NCBI GenBank assembly: GCA_951394405.1
Contig: OX596336.1
Location: 3,038,001-3,102,000 of the forward strand
Source: Coprinellus micaceus
Lineage: Eukaryota > Basidiomycota > Agaricomycetes > Agaricales > Psathyrellaceae
Direction: 5' to 3'
DNA: 64,000 nt
In this document: positions 22,827 to 34,003 of the stretch, in pieces
Position numbering within the stretch: position 1 is the first letter of the stretch
Layout: every line of letters begins with the position of its first letter
Translations under genes and position numbers: made by a program
Notes under the pieces: generated by a model
Told to the model about the DNA's origin: nothing
Seen by the model: only the letters and a program-made list of their open reading frames with translations
Database searches by the model: none

Positions 22827-23120
22827 CTATCCTCAAGTTACACTGCGAAAAGCGACGAGAAGGGGAGCAGAATGTCATCGAGTCGTATCTTATATCGCGA
22901 CACTCGTTGAGAAGGCTTGGAGGTGGGAGAAAGGTGTCATTAGAGCGCGTTTCCAACGCATTTCTCCAGGACGCAGAAGGACCAAGATACAGTTGAGAAG
23001 CACGCAACCAAGTGGGTTCGCGGAGCTTCGATACACAGCATTGAAGGTCAAGCGCTTTTGAAGGAGTGGCACATACCTGCAGTTGTGTAGCCAAGACATA
23101 GATACCGCGAGGTCGTGGTC

Positions 23121-23560
23121 TCAAGAGGTCTGCTGGACGGCGTGTTGGCGCTGAAGAAGTTCATCACGCATAAGGTCCCTTCCATGGCGCGATTGTAGTT
23201 CTTCCATGACCACGAGTAAGGACACTTCGCGGGCGCTTGGATGTCGTAAACGTTTCTCGGCGCTTTCGTCTCTGAGTGGAGAACACATGGGACCGGGGGA
23301 AACAGGTCGTCGCTGAATTCCGAGCCCAGAATATATAGTTGAGGTTGCTTGGAACCCCAGGGCCAAAGGGCCTTTGTATAGCTTCGCGTCGAGACTGTCG
23401 GCCCCTTTCTCGTAGTACTTCCGAAGGGGGTCCTCGTTTCTCCAGAGTTTATCGTTCGGGGGGGGGGGGGGGGGGACCATGTGTTGCGGGGGTCGCCCAC
23501 CTTTTTACGGGGAAATGGAGGGGACCAGCTGGGATCAGTTGGTGTGACGGATGTGGTCAT
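23121..23560 (-). CDS. Unidentified proline-rich ORF interrupted by a frame shift at a poly-C run
   Basis: I do not recognise the family. The ATG at 23560 begins MTTSVTPTDPSWSPPFPRKK and runs into a proline stretch encoded by 18 consecutive C (G on the + strand, 23458-23475). After the run, the protein-like sequence NDKLWRNEDPLRKYYEKGAD and AKLYKGPLALGFQATSTIY lies in a different frame. One extra C in the run would put both parts in one frame. The downstream part ends with a charged, helix-like tail and a stop at 23121. It may be a real small protein with a sequencing error or natural length change in the run, or a broken gene. The alternative frame continues to 23048 but looks less protein-like. 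It sits between the M28 and riboside kinase genes on the same strand. Confidence 0.4.
23458..23475. repeat. Homopolymer of 18 G (C on the coding strand)
   Basis: An uninterrupted run of 18 G lies inside the unidentified minus-strand ORF and coincides with the apparent frame change. Runs of this length are prone to sequencing and replication slippage. Confidence 0.95.
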
Positions 23561-23745
23561 AGAGGTCGAGGATCAAGAGACAACGCGCCAATCACAGTGA
23601 CACAGTGTGCACCACATAGTCAGCATTTTCGTGAATTATGTGCCTCCCTGCGCGTGCTGGGTACTTCAATGGTCGGAATACGGCTTGGATTGTGTTCCGT
23701 CCTATGTATGCGAATGCTCTCTGCCTAAAGCCCAAGATTCAACGT

Positions 23746-24929
23746 TCAGCGGCCGTCGAGGAACTCCTTGATAACATCACAACTCTTCTCAACCGCCTCA
23801 CTCATCGACATCTTCAGAGTCTCTAACAGGATAAGGTTTGGCACCTTCACTCCAACCAGCCGGCCACTCTCCACGTCCCCGCCTTCAAATAATTCTGTAT
23901 GTGCCTCGACATAAGCAGGCCAGACGATGTCTTCCCAGTAGCCGGGGGGATCACGCCATAGAGCACCCTCTGACATATCGAATTGAACTGCTCAGAGAGA
24001 AAAAAAATGGATTAATGGACAAGCCCCAGCAAGTTCGAGCAGGATGCACACCAGGAGCGGGAAGGAGGCCGGGGGGAAACGAAGAAGGGATGTGTAGGTT
24101 AGATGTTACGTCTTTCCGTAAAGCACGAGAATGACCATACCTGCAGTGTGATACCCATGGCGCTCGGTGCGCCTTCGCTTCAACACGCCCTCAGGTACTC
24201 TGAGCATAATGGGCACGTCTAGCTCTGCTATCAATCCCTGAAAAAGGTGTTAGGGTCAGAGATCGAGTCATTCCGCTCATGCCGCGACCGAGCGACTCAC
24301 AGGATGCCAATACAGCAAAAATCCGTCTAGAATACCAAATATCGTCTTTTTCCCCGTCCGTCCTTGAACAGACTGGTGAGCCTGATGTAACTCAGCGATG
24401 AGCCGCGTTTCCGTCCCCGGATCAACAGGAATTTCCTTCTGTTCGTTGAGATGGTCGTGGCTTCGATGATCTGGTGGTATCGTCCCGGTCTTCTTGATCA
24501 CTCGCAGGGTATCGACGAGACGCTTCCAGGATATGGCTCCTGCAGGTGCGTCCCAGTCCTGAACACCATGTACAGGATGTATCGGAACCTCTTCCATGGG
24601 CTGAAATGGTTCCTTCCGGTCGGGACGACATGACTCGGAATGATCGAGATATACACACTGGAGCAAAATCCTTGGGTTTTGGTTTGTCAAGAGGGGCGTA
24701 GTTGGGAGGCAGGATCATAACTCACATCTTGATGTATTATCACACTGTCTGGAAGGATTCGATTGAGATGCTTGGCCAGAGTCGTCTTGCCAGAGCAAGT
24801 AGCACCCCTGCGTTCGCGTTCACCCTGTCAGCTTAATCGACGGCGTTCTGAAGGATCCGCGCGTACTTACCCGACTCCGATGAGGATGACCTCTACTGGT
24901 ACACTGTTTCCTGACGCATGCTCCGTCAT
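23746..24929 (-). CDS. NRK1: Nicotinamide riboside kinase
   Basis: Kinase that phosphorylates nicotinamide riboside to NMN in the NAD salvage pathway; cytosolic. Start ATG at 24929 (MTEHASGNSVPVEVILIGVG). An intron then splits the P-loop, which reads on as GATCSGKTTLAKHLNRILPD. The next element, SVIIHQD and an aspartate-rich continuation, matches the QDDF motif of Nrk1. Further conserved parts are GVQDWDAPAGAISWKRLVDT, KKTIFGILDGFLLYWHP, LDVPIMLRVPEGVLKRRRTE and RDPPGYWEDIVWPAYVEAH. Stop at 23746. The LID-like arginine-rich segment and the DPPGYWE motif are characteristic of the family. Four introns were inferred. The gene is divergent from the LEA-like gene, with 203 bases between starts. 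Confidence 0.9.
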
Positions 24930-25132
24930 CTCTTAAAATCTAATCGGCGAAGGTGGAGGGGTGGAAAAGGAACTCAGAACGTAACCACTTGCTGCACTTG
25001 CATCACTGCTCTGCCAACATCACATGAGCTCGTGATGTCATTAGCTCGGAATAGGGGCACTTCGACTCCACTCTGGAACACGATAAAAGGCAGACAAAGC
25101 AGCCAGGCTCAAACACACTCTCACTCTCCGAC
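24930..25132. promoter_or_regulatory. Candidate bidirectional promoter
   Basis: These 203 bases lie between the start codons of nicotinamide riboside kinase (-) and the LEA-like gene (+). A GATAAA-like element near 25082, about 50 bases before the plus-strand ATG, could serve as a weak TATA box. Confidence 0.4.
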
Positions 25133-26072
25133 ATGTTGCGCTCACAACCTACTCGTCTCACTCTCTCCGCTCGCAGGGTCGGTCACTACCCGTTACTCCG
25201 CCCACTTTCGGACTCACCATCCATTTTATAGATTGCCAGCCGTCGCTTCAATGCCACTTACCCTCCACCCCCCTCTGGCCAGCCAGCTCCCAACCCTGTG
25301 GCGTCCAACAAGGGAGACAATACACTCCTTTACACCGGTCTCGGACTCGCTGGAGCAACAGGCGCCTACTATTACTTCTCGTCCAAGGACAATCCTGCCG
25401 ACCTCGAGAAGAAAGCCAGGCACGATGCGGATCGTGTAAAGGTTAACGCTCGCCAGACCGTTGATGCCACCAAGGACGCTGCACATGACGTCGCTTCAAT
25501 GGGCCGTGCCAAGACTGAGCAGCTTGGGGTACGTACTCGTTTTGGGTGAAACAGGAGTAGACCAGAGTTGTTGATCGCAGTGTTAGGACGATGCCAGGGC
25601 AAAGTGGGATGCTACTAAGCAAGACACCAGGCAGAGGTGGGACGGGTCGAAGGAGAAATGGGACTCTACAAAGGCAGGCGCTGAGCGGGACTGGGAAGAG
25701 ACGAAGACCCGGGTCTACGGCGCCACTCACGATGTAAAACCTGAGGAGGGCCGTGGATTATTCGACAGAGCTGAGGACGGCATCAAACGGACGAAGGAGG
25801 AAACGGAAGCCATGTACCGCAGCACCCGTGACACCGCTGAGAACAAGGCCGAAGAGCTTCGCCGGGAAGGCCAAAGGAAAAGGGAGGACGTCAAGGAGGG
25901 GTGGTTCGATTGGCTTGGATACGGCAAGTCCAAGGTGTCTGACGCTGAGCAAGCGGCAAGGGAGCGGAGGTACCAGCTGGAGTCTGATGCAGACCGTCTG
26001 AAGCGGGAGGCTGCTAAAGGAGTCGCAAATACTGCAGAGGGTGTCCGGGTTCGAGCGGAGAAGCATGCGTGA
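25133..26072 (+). CDS. LEA-like amphipathic helical protein with mitochondrial presequence
   Basis: A highly charged helical protein reminiscent of group 3 LEA proteins and of fungal proteins labelled calcofluor-white-hypersensitive. Exon 1 (25133-25177) encodes MLRSQPTRLTLSARR. A 54-base intron follows, and exon 2 (from 25232) reads IASRRFNATYPPPPSGQPAP. The start is Arg/Ser-rich and acid-free, like a mitochondrial targeting signal. One membrane-like segment, LLYTGLGLAGATGAYYYF, follows. The remainder is mostly 11-residue-type amphipathic repeats rich in Lys, Asp, Thr and Ala, for example DATKDAAHDVASMG, WDATKQDTRQRWDGSKEKWD and TRDTAENKAEELRREGQRKR. Stop at 26072. A protective role in desiccation or stress is inferred from composition only. 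Confidence 0.7.
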
Positions 26073-27880
26073 GCTCACGGCCACAACTAGATTCCGGGCA
26101 TTGCAGTATGTATCGTATTGACCGGCCTTCAGTGGACCTTGTAAACGAGACATCCTTTGAGCACGAGATGCCTGGGGTTTTCCGCTTGACTCGGTGGGAA
26201 GGCGTTCGTTGGGGTCTCCGTGTTCGGGCTTCTGGTACCTGGCAATATTGCTGAGTGTGGTGGAGGCTCCGATGAGGGTAAATGAAGCTGATTCGAGTGT
26301 TCCTAAGGGACCGATTGAGTCATAACATTGAAGTACCGTGCTTCGGGTGGATTAGAAGATGGGTTTTTATGCGCAGGAACGAGTCATTCGAATGCCACCT
26401 TTGTCCAGCGCGACCATCACTCCAGCACTATAGCCGTAGACAGGATAATGAAGACGTTGTCGCGCATAGGGAGGCTTACCGCTGAAGGTCGGTGTTTTTC
26501 GCTTGGACGTACGTCGGGTAGCGGAGTGGGTGCCCTCAACCGCTCCCCACCCTTCCTGGCCCTCCTCCATGTCCAAGTCGTCTGCCAGGGTTTCTGTAAT
26601 GGCGGGGACGCACACACTGTGTATCCCCTGGTAAATCCTAGAGGCGAACTGTGAGGGACCTGCAGAAAGTGATGTATGCAGTGGAGACCTTTAGCGAGGG
26701 CTTCTTCAATTGATCGGGTGGGTACGACAGGAGCCCGTGAGAGGGGAAGACCAGAGCACCGACAGCACACTAATTAACGTTGCCCGTTTCGTGCAGAATT
26801 AGTTTGAGTTCGCATGGTGCAATGTTTCAGCATTGCAGGCCGCATCCCACATGGAATATATAGAAGTCCTGAGATACAGTCCATCAATCGCCAGACGGTG
26901 CAGCATTCAGTCCTCGTCACGGGTGTCCGATTCGTGAAGCACCGGAAGTATAACGTTACCCCCATCTAAAGAAGTGCCGAATCTCGCAGGCGAAGCCGGA
27001 AAGTGGATGGTTAAGTCCTGGAACGGCGGAGAGTTCGAGGATAAAGCAAGCATAAGTCGACAGGTATACGATCTGGGAAAGGTCCTAGCCAGTGAACGAC
27101 CCGTTTTGTTATCGTTAGGTTCCCATATGGCCAGAAAAGCCGGTCTACCGCATATATCGTTCACGTTGTACCCAGAGATCTATGCCGCTTGTGTTGAAGA
27201 CACGGTTGACTCCAGGACGAGAGCTGGAGTAGGCCGGAGGTGTCTTTTGAGATGGAGGGGTGCCTCTTGGGGTTGAAGGTTTGGTCAGGTCGTGGGTTCG
27301 AATTATGCCTCGGTGATTGCCTTGAGCCAGCCTCTTCGTGCGATGACGCTCGGGCTGTGATTCCGCGAACTCGCCATAGTCTTGGTTTGGCCCAAAATCT
27401 GCACCAGGCAGTCCCAAATGCTCGAAGACCACTGTCGACTCATTCACATGGCGTCGACCGCGATACTGCTGGTACTGAGCTGCGCCGCCATTACGGCGGC
27501 TGTTGCTGGTGGATCCCCACTGCAACTGTCGGACTGAAACCCAAATCCCGCATAAATGTCAAGGCCTAGATGGAGATATAGGCTAGCACGGCAAACCTGT
27601 TTGGAAAGGAAGTCGGACATATCAGGTAGGAATACACGGTGATGCCCCTTCAAAGGGTGTTACAGAAGCTTCTTGATGAAAAACGGCCTGTCTCCCTCCA
27701 CCTATTGCATGGGAATCTTGGAAGCCTAGGGCAACCCAAATACCACTCCGGATTACCTGCGACCCACTCTCACGCAACTCGATCGTCCTCTAATTTGTAT
27801 TTCAGCTTCTGCTCGACTTTGTCATCTCCTACCCTCTGCTGGCTCCCCACGACATCTATTCTCCCTACTAGCGACCCGCC
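26073..27880. other. 1.8 kb without a supported gene
   Basis: Both strands carry frames of 60-130 codons but none has a recognised domain or a good start. A minus-strand open stretch at 27145-27525 (starting with TTG, rich in Arg, Gln and Pro) is the best remaining candidate for an exon. The last 100 bases are the pyrimidine-rich leader of the second G-alpha gene. Confidence 0.45.
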
Positions 27881-30108
27881 ATGGCCCGATTTGGTCGACG
27901 ACCCTTCGACATAGCTCGACATGGTGACGACGATGACCCACTCTCCCTCGCAATGGCGCCCCCGCCAAATGAGACGCCTGACGAGCGTGAAAGGCGTCTC
28001 GCAGCGGAAGCTGCAGCTCAGAAACGCTCAGACGCCATTGACGATGAACTCAACAAGCAACGGCAGTTGGAGAAAAAGGCCCCCTGCATTCGAATCCTTC
28101 TACTCGGTGAGATCCTCCCTCTCATTTCCCCTCACTACGCACCAACGCGGTTGACTTTTGTTAGGCCAAAGCGAATCAGGTACTTACCCTCACACTACCT
28201 ACATCCCACCACCACTGACCTCGTCCATTTCATCAGGCAAATCCACGGCCCTCAAAAGTAAGATCGAGCAGGACCTTTCGTTCTTCGCGGGTATTGATCG
28301 TTGCCAACAGATTTCCAGCTAATGAATTCCCCGAAGGTATAGGCGTTTGTATCTCTTTCGTCAAGGGACTCGTCTGACGCTCATCAGGCCTTCCGTGAGG
28401 AGCGCGCCTCCTGGAGAGCGGTAGTCCAACTCAACGTCGTACGGTCGATGCGCATGATCCTCGGTGTCATGTCAGAAATGGGAGGTCGCTCGTCGAGCGA
28501 TGAGGCTTCCCGATCAGCCAGCCCCGTGCAAGATCGAGGGAGCGCTTCATTGACTCCGGAGCTACTCAAACTCAGAATGCGTTTGGCACCCCTCCAACAA
28601 GTAGAGGAGGCGTTGCTTCGTAAACTCAGCCCTCCCGGATCGATGGAGTATGAGGCCACCCACCTGGTCCCGACAAATGATTCGTACGCTGCGCGATCGG
28701 GAAAGCTTAAACAAGAGCTCGCAGTGCACTCCAGCTCGCAGTGGAAAGGCGCCTTCGTGAAGCTGATGACCACAGTACGAAACAGCGTGGAGAGCTTAGA
28801 GATCGACTACACAGATGACCCCGCCGACCCTGGAGCCATCCTTAACGCCTGTTGCGAAGATATGGCAAAGCTTTGGTCAGATCCGACCTTGCAGGGGATC
28901 CTCAGGGCACATAATGTTCGCCTGGAAGATAAATCTGGCTTGTGGGTCTTCCTAATTCCGTTCTATGGCCCGCCACGTCACAAATCTGATTACTGGGCCC
29001 TCAGTTTCCTGGATGCACTGGAGCGAGTCACATCCTTAAAATATGTACCGACTGATGGTGGGCTTTGCAACCGTTTGGCCTTCCCATTATGCTTACCTGA
29101 TCTGGTAGAGGATATCTTGCGCGCACGACTGAAGACTCTGGGTGTCTCCGAACATAGGTTCACATTTAAAAATACCGGTCAGCCCTCAGCGTCTTGGTTG
29201 TATCGTTGGTGATACTAAGGCGCCTTGGCTGTGACCGTAGGCAACATGGTTAGCAACGACTGGAGGATTTACGATGTGGGAGGTGCACGATCTTTGGTGT
29301 GTCATGAAGGTCTTATGTGACTTGTTACCTGACAGCTGACGGTCGCCTTTGGTAGCGAGGTGAGAGGCCTGGCCCTTACGCATGAGGCCGCCGAGGTGCG
29401 AGTGACTCTAACTCTGGACCGTGCTTTGTAGCTGCGTGGGCCCCATACTTCGACAACATGGACGCAATAATCTTTTTGGCCCCAATTTCGGCATTTGACG
29501 AGGTCCTGGCCGAAGATCCCTCCGTTAACCGTTTGGTGGGTTGCGCCTTATAGCTTGCCGATCACCCCGACTCATTTGCCTCAAGGAGGACTCTGTGCTC
29601 CTTTGGAAATCGATGATCTCGAACCCTCTCCTGAAGAAGGCGCAGACCGTTCTGTTCTTGAACAAGGTCGATCTACTTAGAGTCAAGCTAGAGGCAGGTG
29701 TTTCCTTCGGGCACTACGTGGTGTCGTATGCAACCAAACCCAACGATTATGGGTCGGTCTCGACGTGTGAGCGGTTTGTTCTCTCTACCATAATAACCTC
29801 TCCCTGATGACGACCCTAGACCTGAGAAAGAAGTTCACCCATATTCACAAGCAATATTCCCCACAAGAACGTAACCTCTACTGTCACTTGACAGCTATGA
29901 CCGTGAGTACTCCACGCTCGACTAGCCTCCTCCAGGCGAATAGGTTGTTGATACACTTTACCAAAGGACCCACGAATGGCTCAAGACGTCCTTATGAATG
30001 GTGAGACTTCTCATATCGCGCCAGTGTTCCGATGCTCACGAATCCTATCCTCTTTCAGTCAAGGATATGGTTCTCAGGCAGAATCTTCAGGATAGTAAGC
30101 TCATGTAA
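27881..30108 (+). CDS. Atypical G-protein alpha subunit (second copy)
   Basis: Paralogue of the gene at 13.8 kb, with the same domain plan. The ATG at 27881 is in good context (CCGCCATGG). The N-terminus shares DPLSLAMAPPPNETPDERER with the first copy. G1 is ILLLGQSESGKSTALK, assembled from three small exons, and keeps the canonical Glu. The helical domain is enlarged by a Ser-rich insertion (about 28470-28560). Switch I is DILRARLKTLGV. G3 is DWRIYDVGGARSL; the catalytic Gln of DVGGQR is Ala here. Then AAWAPYFDNMDAIIFLAPIS, G4 VLFLNKVDLL and G5 HLTAMTDTKA follow. The end, MVLRQNLQDSKLM, keeps the usual C-terminal helix contacted by receptors. About ten introns were inferred, so the exact protein needs transcript support. 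Confidence 0.85.
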
Positions 30109-30656
30109 CCTGCGTATCTTATTTCTGCGCTATCATTCGCTCTGTATACCACCGGTGGTGGTAGTAAATTCGTTCTGTATTACAAAGGTCGTCGCTTTGG
30201 TTTCCCCATAGACATTCCAAACGGGTTTTGATTCATCTACTATATAGCTGTACTATAATGTATGCACCTTTAGCCTTAGTTCCTTAGTTCACTTGATTTT
30301 GACGCGGGTTCGTTGTCTCGTTCCTGTCCGTTTTTGGGTGTCGCCTCAGAGCCGCACCTGAGGAAGCGTATTTGATCGCGGCTCCTTCTAGTTGAAAGTC
30401 ATCCCAAGACGGATGGGTACGAGACGACGGGTTCGTATCAACGGCCTTGAGGGTGAAAAGTCCGAGCTAAGCCATTTGCGGCCAAATGGTCTTGGACCTG
30501 GATGCCAAGCACTTAGCAGACCGTGATTGGGCGCCTAATATTTACACCACGTGGCACATTTCGGGTGGCGCGTGATGCATGCAACGCGTCAACAGCACTT
30601 GGAGCGTGGGTGCATTCAAGTTCGCATCTTGAGCTGCGACACCCACTACATATACG
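30109..30656. other. Intergenic region
   Basis: No gene recognised. It contains the 3' end of the second G-alpha gene and the promoter region of the PAXX-like gene. Short frames here lack support. Confidence 0.5.
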
Positions 30657-31743
30657 ATGTCTCCAAACGTCTTTTCCAACTTCAGTGCTCTGGACGAGCT
30701 GATCCAGATCATCTACCAGAGCATCTACAAGTTCGTTGTTGTGTCCCTTGTCAAGGACGATTGTTGGACGATCTACGTGGGCTTGTCAGACTCGGATGGC
30801 AAGTGGTGGAAGGGGAGTTGGACGGAGGATGACGTCCATGGCGTGTTGGCGAGTGCGCTATCATCCTGTTGGATAGATAGGAAAGTGACGCCAAATGCAT
30901 CTTTACAGGGCTCGAAAGTGTCGGAAAAGATACTTGAGCAGTTCGCAGATCAACTGGCGAAGCTCTTTGTTGAGGGGGAACTGTACATCGGAAATTGGAG
31001 CATGAAGCCTGGGGCACAGCTCAAGGTTCGGGAGTCTACCGAGACTTCTCTGCTGTCCATCGCTGATATTGCTATCCAGTTCATCGTCGGACCAACTGCT
31101 AAACGACCAATGCAGATCCCGTTAGAAGAGCTGTCGCCTTCTGAGGCCGCAGAGTTTGCAACTGGGATTCTAGTCGACGTGAGTTCTGGGTACTCGTCAC
31201 GAGAGTGTACTATTCCTTCATGCCAATGTAGATTGCCCTCCAAGCCAAATCGAGAAAGTGCCACCTCCATGGTAGCGCCGAGCCTGGACCAACCATCACA
31301 TACCACGCCAAGTACGGCACGCCTGCTGTAGAGTGTATGTCATTCCGTATCGATGATCTATTCTTTTCGCCAATCCTGCGGCCTATGCAGCCCGATCGTC
31401 AGTTGCGACAGCAGCCTCGAGCTCGAGTTCTCGCCCCACACCAGAAGAAGGCCTGGTGTCTAAACCAGTGAAACCATCTCACCCTGTGGAAGTGGAAACG
31501 GTCGCGAAGCACCCTGGGGGTAGCCAAGTCCAGGCCGTGGCGGGCGGCTCGGAGAAGAAACGACCTGCTGAGAGTAAGTGAGATCCGGAACATCATCTAT
31601 TCAATGTTTTCCAACATTATTGAACAGATCCGAAACCGCCGCTCGCACCAGCTTCAAAGGCTCGCAAAGGAGCGTCCCTCGCTAATCCTAATAAGAAGGC
31701 ACGGAAGTATGAAGCCATTGAGTTTGGGAGCGACAGCGAGTAG
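30657..31743 (+). CDS. Candidate PAXX-like (XRCC4 superfamily) end-joining factor
   Basis: Four exons (30657-31178, 31232-31334, 31391-31573, 31628-31743) sum to 924 bases and give 307 residues in one frame. Residues 1-190 look like a compact head: FVVVSLVKDDCWTIYVGLSD, KWWKGSWTEDDVHGVLASAL, a helical stretch, GELYIGNWSMKPGAQLKV and IPLEELSPSEAAEFATGIL. The second half is a Ser/Lys/Pro-rich, disordered, nuclear-looking tail. The last residues, GASLANPNKKARKYEAIEF plus an acidic end, resemble the Ku-binding C-terminus of vertebrate PAXX as I remember it (SLxNP, a Lys-rich segment, then an aliphatic-acid-Phe end). The order of head then tail also fits. Function is an inference from a short motif. 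The fallback is an uncharacterised basidiomycete nuclear protein. The gene model itself is well supported. Confidence 0.55.
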
Positions 31744-32271
31744 CGGCGAGGCGCATGATCGCACCCCCTTCGGCGGGTAAATGAGAAGGAACAATTCCCT
31801 CATGTCGAGACAGACCTTCGATATTACTAGTATGTTCACTGAAGACTCCTGAAGGACGCGATCTCTGGAATCTCATGATATACATAACTATTTTCCGAGC
31901 CGCTGCGCAGTAGCTGGAGCTGGCGAGGTGATTCCGCCGGGGTTCTTACCATGGGAGACAAGACGTCGTCGATTTAGACCCTCGGAGCCGTGAGGATTGT
32001 CATGCCCTATAGCTCGACAAACGTTGCATTCCACGTATTCGACTTGAATGTCTCCGTGTTCGTGGTTTCAAGGCTTCTCAAGTTCGCCGCTGCGCTGCTT
32101 GGGAGAAATCCGAATAGGGCAGCTGACCAAATGCGGACTCCCAAAGTGGCGGGAAAAGGCCGAGGCGGGGTTTGTCTCCGTCTAGGGCCCTGTCAGAATA
32201 TTTATGCAACGTCCATCTCACTTCGTCTTCATCCACGTTCCTTCAGCTCATTCCTGAATACTCCTATCACC
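31744..32271. other. Intergenic region
   Basis: No gene recognised. An AT-rich element near 32200 (AATATTTATG) lies about 70 bases before the guanylyltransferase start and may be its core promoter. Confidence 0.45.
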
Positions 32272-34003
32272 ATGTCTTCCACCGGTCCCCTTGCTGATCC
32301 TGGTCTGCCCAGCAGTGGTTCGGCAAGCGGAGGCTTACCCGTTGAGGCCATGTTCCAGCAGATCATGCAGGCTGTCCAACTTTCTGTACGTTGCATACGT
32401 GTCTCGTTTTCGAGCAATTTTTGACCTGGACGCTGAACTAGCATCGTCAAATAAGCGATCTCAAGCAAGAATGTTCTGAGCTTCGGCTGGCAAATGCGTC
32501 GCTCGAACGTCAAGTTCGGGAGGGTCTCCAAGTATGTCGTGTCAGTGTTCAGCTCCGACGTGTTTGGTGCTGAGGTTACCTGTTCCTAGTGGAACATCCA
32601 TCCCTCTCGAAATGGCACCCCCGGATTCATGACGCCAGCGCCCTCCAGCCCAAAGCTGCATCCCAAGCTTTCCCCTTTCCTCACCCATGCGGTCCCATCC
32701 ATTACCATGACTGGTCCTGGACCCGAACACCCTCACTTCAGGCCATCTCCGCTGGGGGACAACGCGTTGACGTCTTTTCCATTTGGGAATCGTGATATCC
32801 CAGGTTTCTACGTCGTTATCCCCGCTGGAGGCGCAGGGACTCGTCTCTGGCCCCTGTCGCGAGAGGGACACCCCAAGTTCTTGCTCGATCTGACCCTCAA
32901 AGGTCGTTCGTTAATCCAAGCTACTTGGGACCGTCTTCTCCCCCTCTCGTCCGCCGAACGGACGACTATTGTGGCTGGCCCCAGCCACGTTAAGTCAATT
33001 ATGGATCAGCTTCCTGATCTCCACGCCGACAATCTTTTCTGCGAGCCTGGGCCAAAGGATTCAATGGGTGCCATCGGCCTGGCCGCCGCTATTCTTGCCA
33101 AACGCGACCCGGAGGCAGTCATTGGGTCGTTTGCAGCAGATCATATGATTTCTGGAGACGACGCTTTCCTCTCCGCAGTAGCAGAAGCAGTCGAAGTCGC
33201 AAAGAACGACTACCTTGTCACTATCGGCATTGCGCCCTCGCATCCTTCCACCGGCTTCGGTTATATCAGGCTAGGGGAGAAGCTTGACCTCAAGGAAGCG
33301 CCAAACTCTCGCCTCGTCTCGAGCTTCAAGGAGAAACCCGATGCCCGTACGGCTGCCTCGTACATCGCGACGGGTAATTATCGATGGAACGCCGGGATGT
33401 TCGTGACCAAGGCCACTTTCTTGCTTCAATTGCTACAGGAATACAAGCCAGAACTCTATGATGGTCTCGTCCGTATCGCCGACCTTTGGGAGGATGAGGC
33501 TGCGCGCCAAACCACTATCCCTGAAATCTGGTCCCACTTGGAGAAGATCCCTATCGACAACGCTGTCGCTGAGCCCGCTGCCTCGGAAGGCCGTGTCGCC
33601 GTTGTGCCAGCCACCTTCGGTAGGTTGTGTGTGTTTCAAGTCCACATTCAAGGCTAACGAGCCTTTAGGCTGGGATGATGTTGGTGACTTTTCCTCCCTC
33701 GCCGAGCTCTTGCCTGCCGAGGCCAATCAGCCTCGTATCTTGGGCGATGTCAATCTCGGTGAGCCCTGAGCCCTCCTTCACTGTACGGCAATCACTAATG
33801 AATGTTATACAGTCGTCACCGAGCAAGTTGCTGGTGGTATCGTAGTTCCCGGCTCCGGCCGCTTGATCACCTGCCTCGGAGTGGACGATCTTGTCATCGT
33901 CGACATGCCCGACACTTTACTCGTCACTACCCGTGCACGATCCCAGGAGGTCAAGCGTCTGGTCAAGAAATGCCGCGACGCCGGCCACAAGCATCTGCTC
34001 TAA
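32272..34003 (+). CDS. Mannose-1-phosphate guanylyltransferase, bacterial (ManC-like) type
   Basis: Makes GDP-mannose from GTP and mannose-1-phosphate. Five exons (32272-32385, 32442-32531, 32590-33619, 33669-33758, 33813-34003) give 504 residues in one frame. The catalytic domain starts near residue 139: FYVVIPAGGAGTRLWPLSRE followed by GHPKFLLDL. That is the GTRLWPLSR...PK signature of bacterial ManC, not the GTRLRPLT form of the eukaryotic Psa1/GMPP enzyme. GSFAADHMISGDDAF, TGFGYIRLGE, SSFKEKPDARTAASYI, GNYRWNAGMFV and WDDVGDFSSLAELL continue the family pattern. There is no phosphomannose isomerase domain after it. The N-terminal 138 residues are a fungal addition with a short coiled coil (ISDLKQECSELRLANASLER) and a Pro-rich linker. 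Ancient transfer from bacteria is plausible. Confidence 0.9.

Noticed and set aside
23048..23560. Alternative single frame through the poly-C ORF
   Set aside because: It stays open, but after the C run its sequence is less protein-like than the adjacent frame with NDKLWRNEDPLRKYYEKG.
27270..27320. A tRNA-like GGGTTCGAAT box
   Set aside because: It resembles a T-loop, but no T-stem, anticodon stem or acceptor stem pairs around it.
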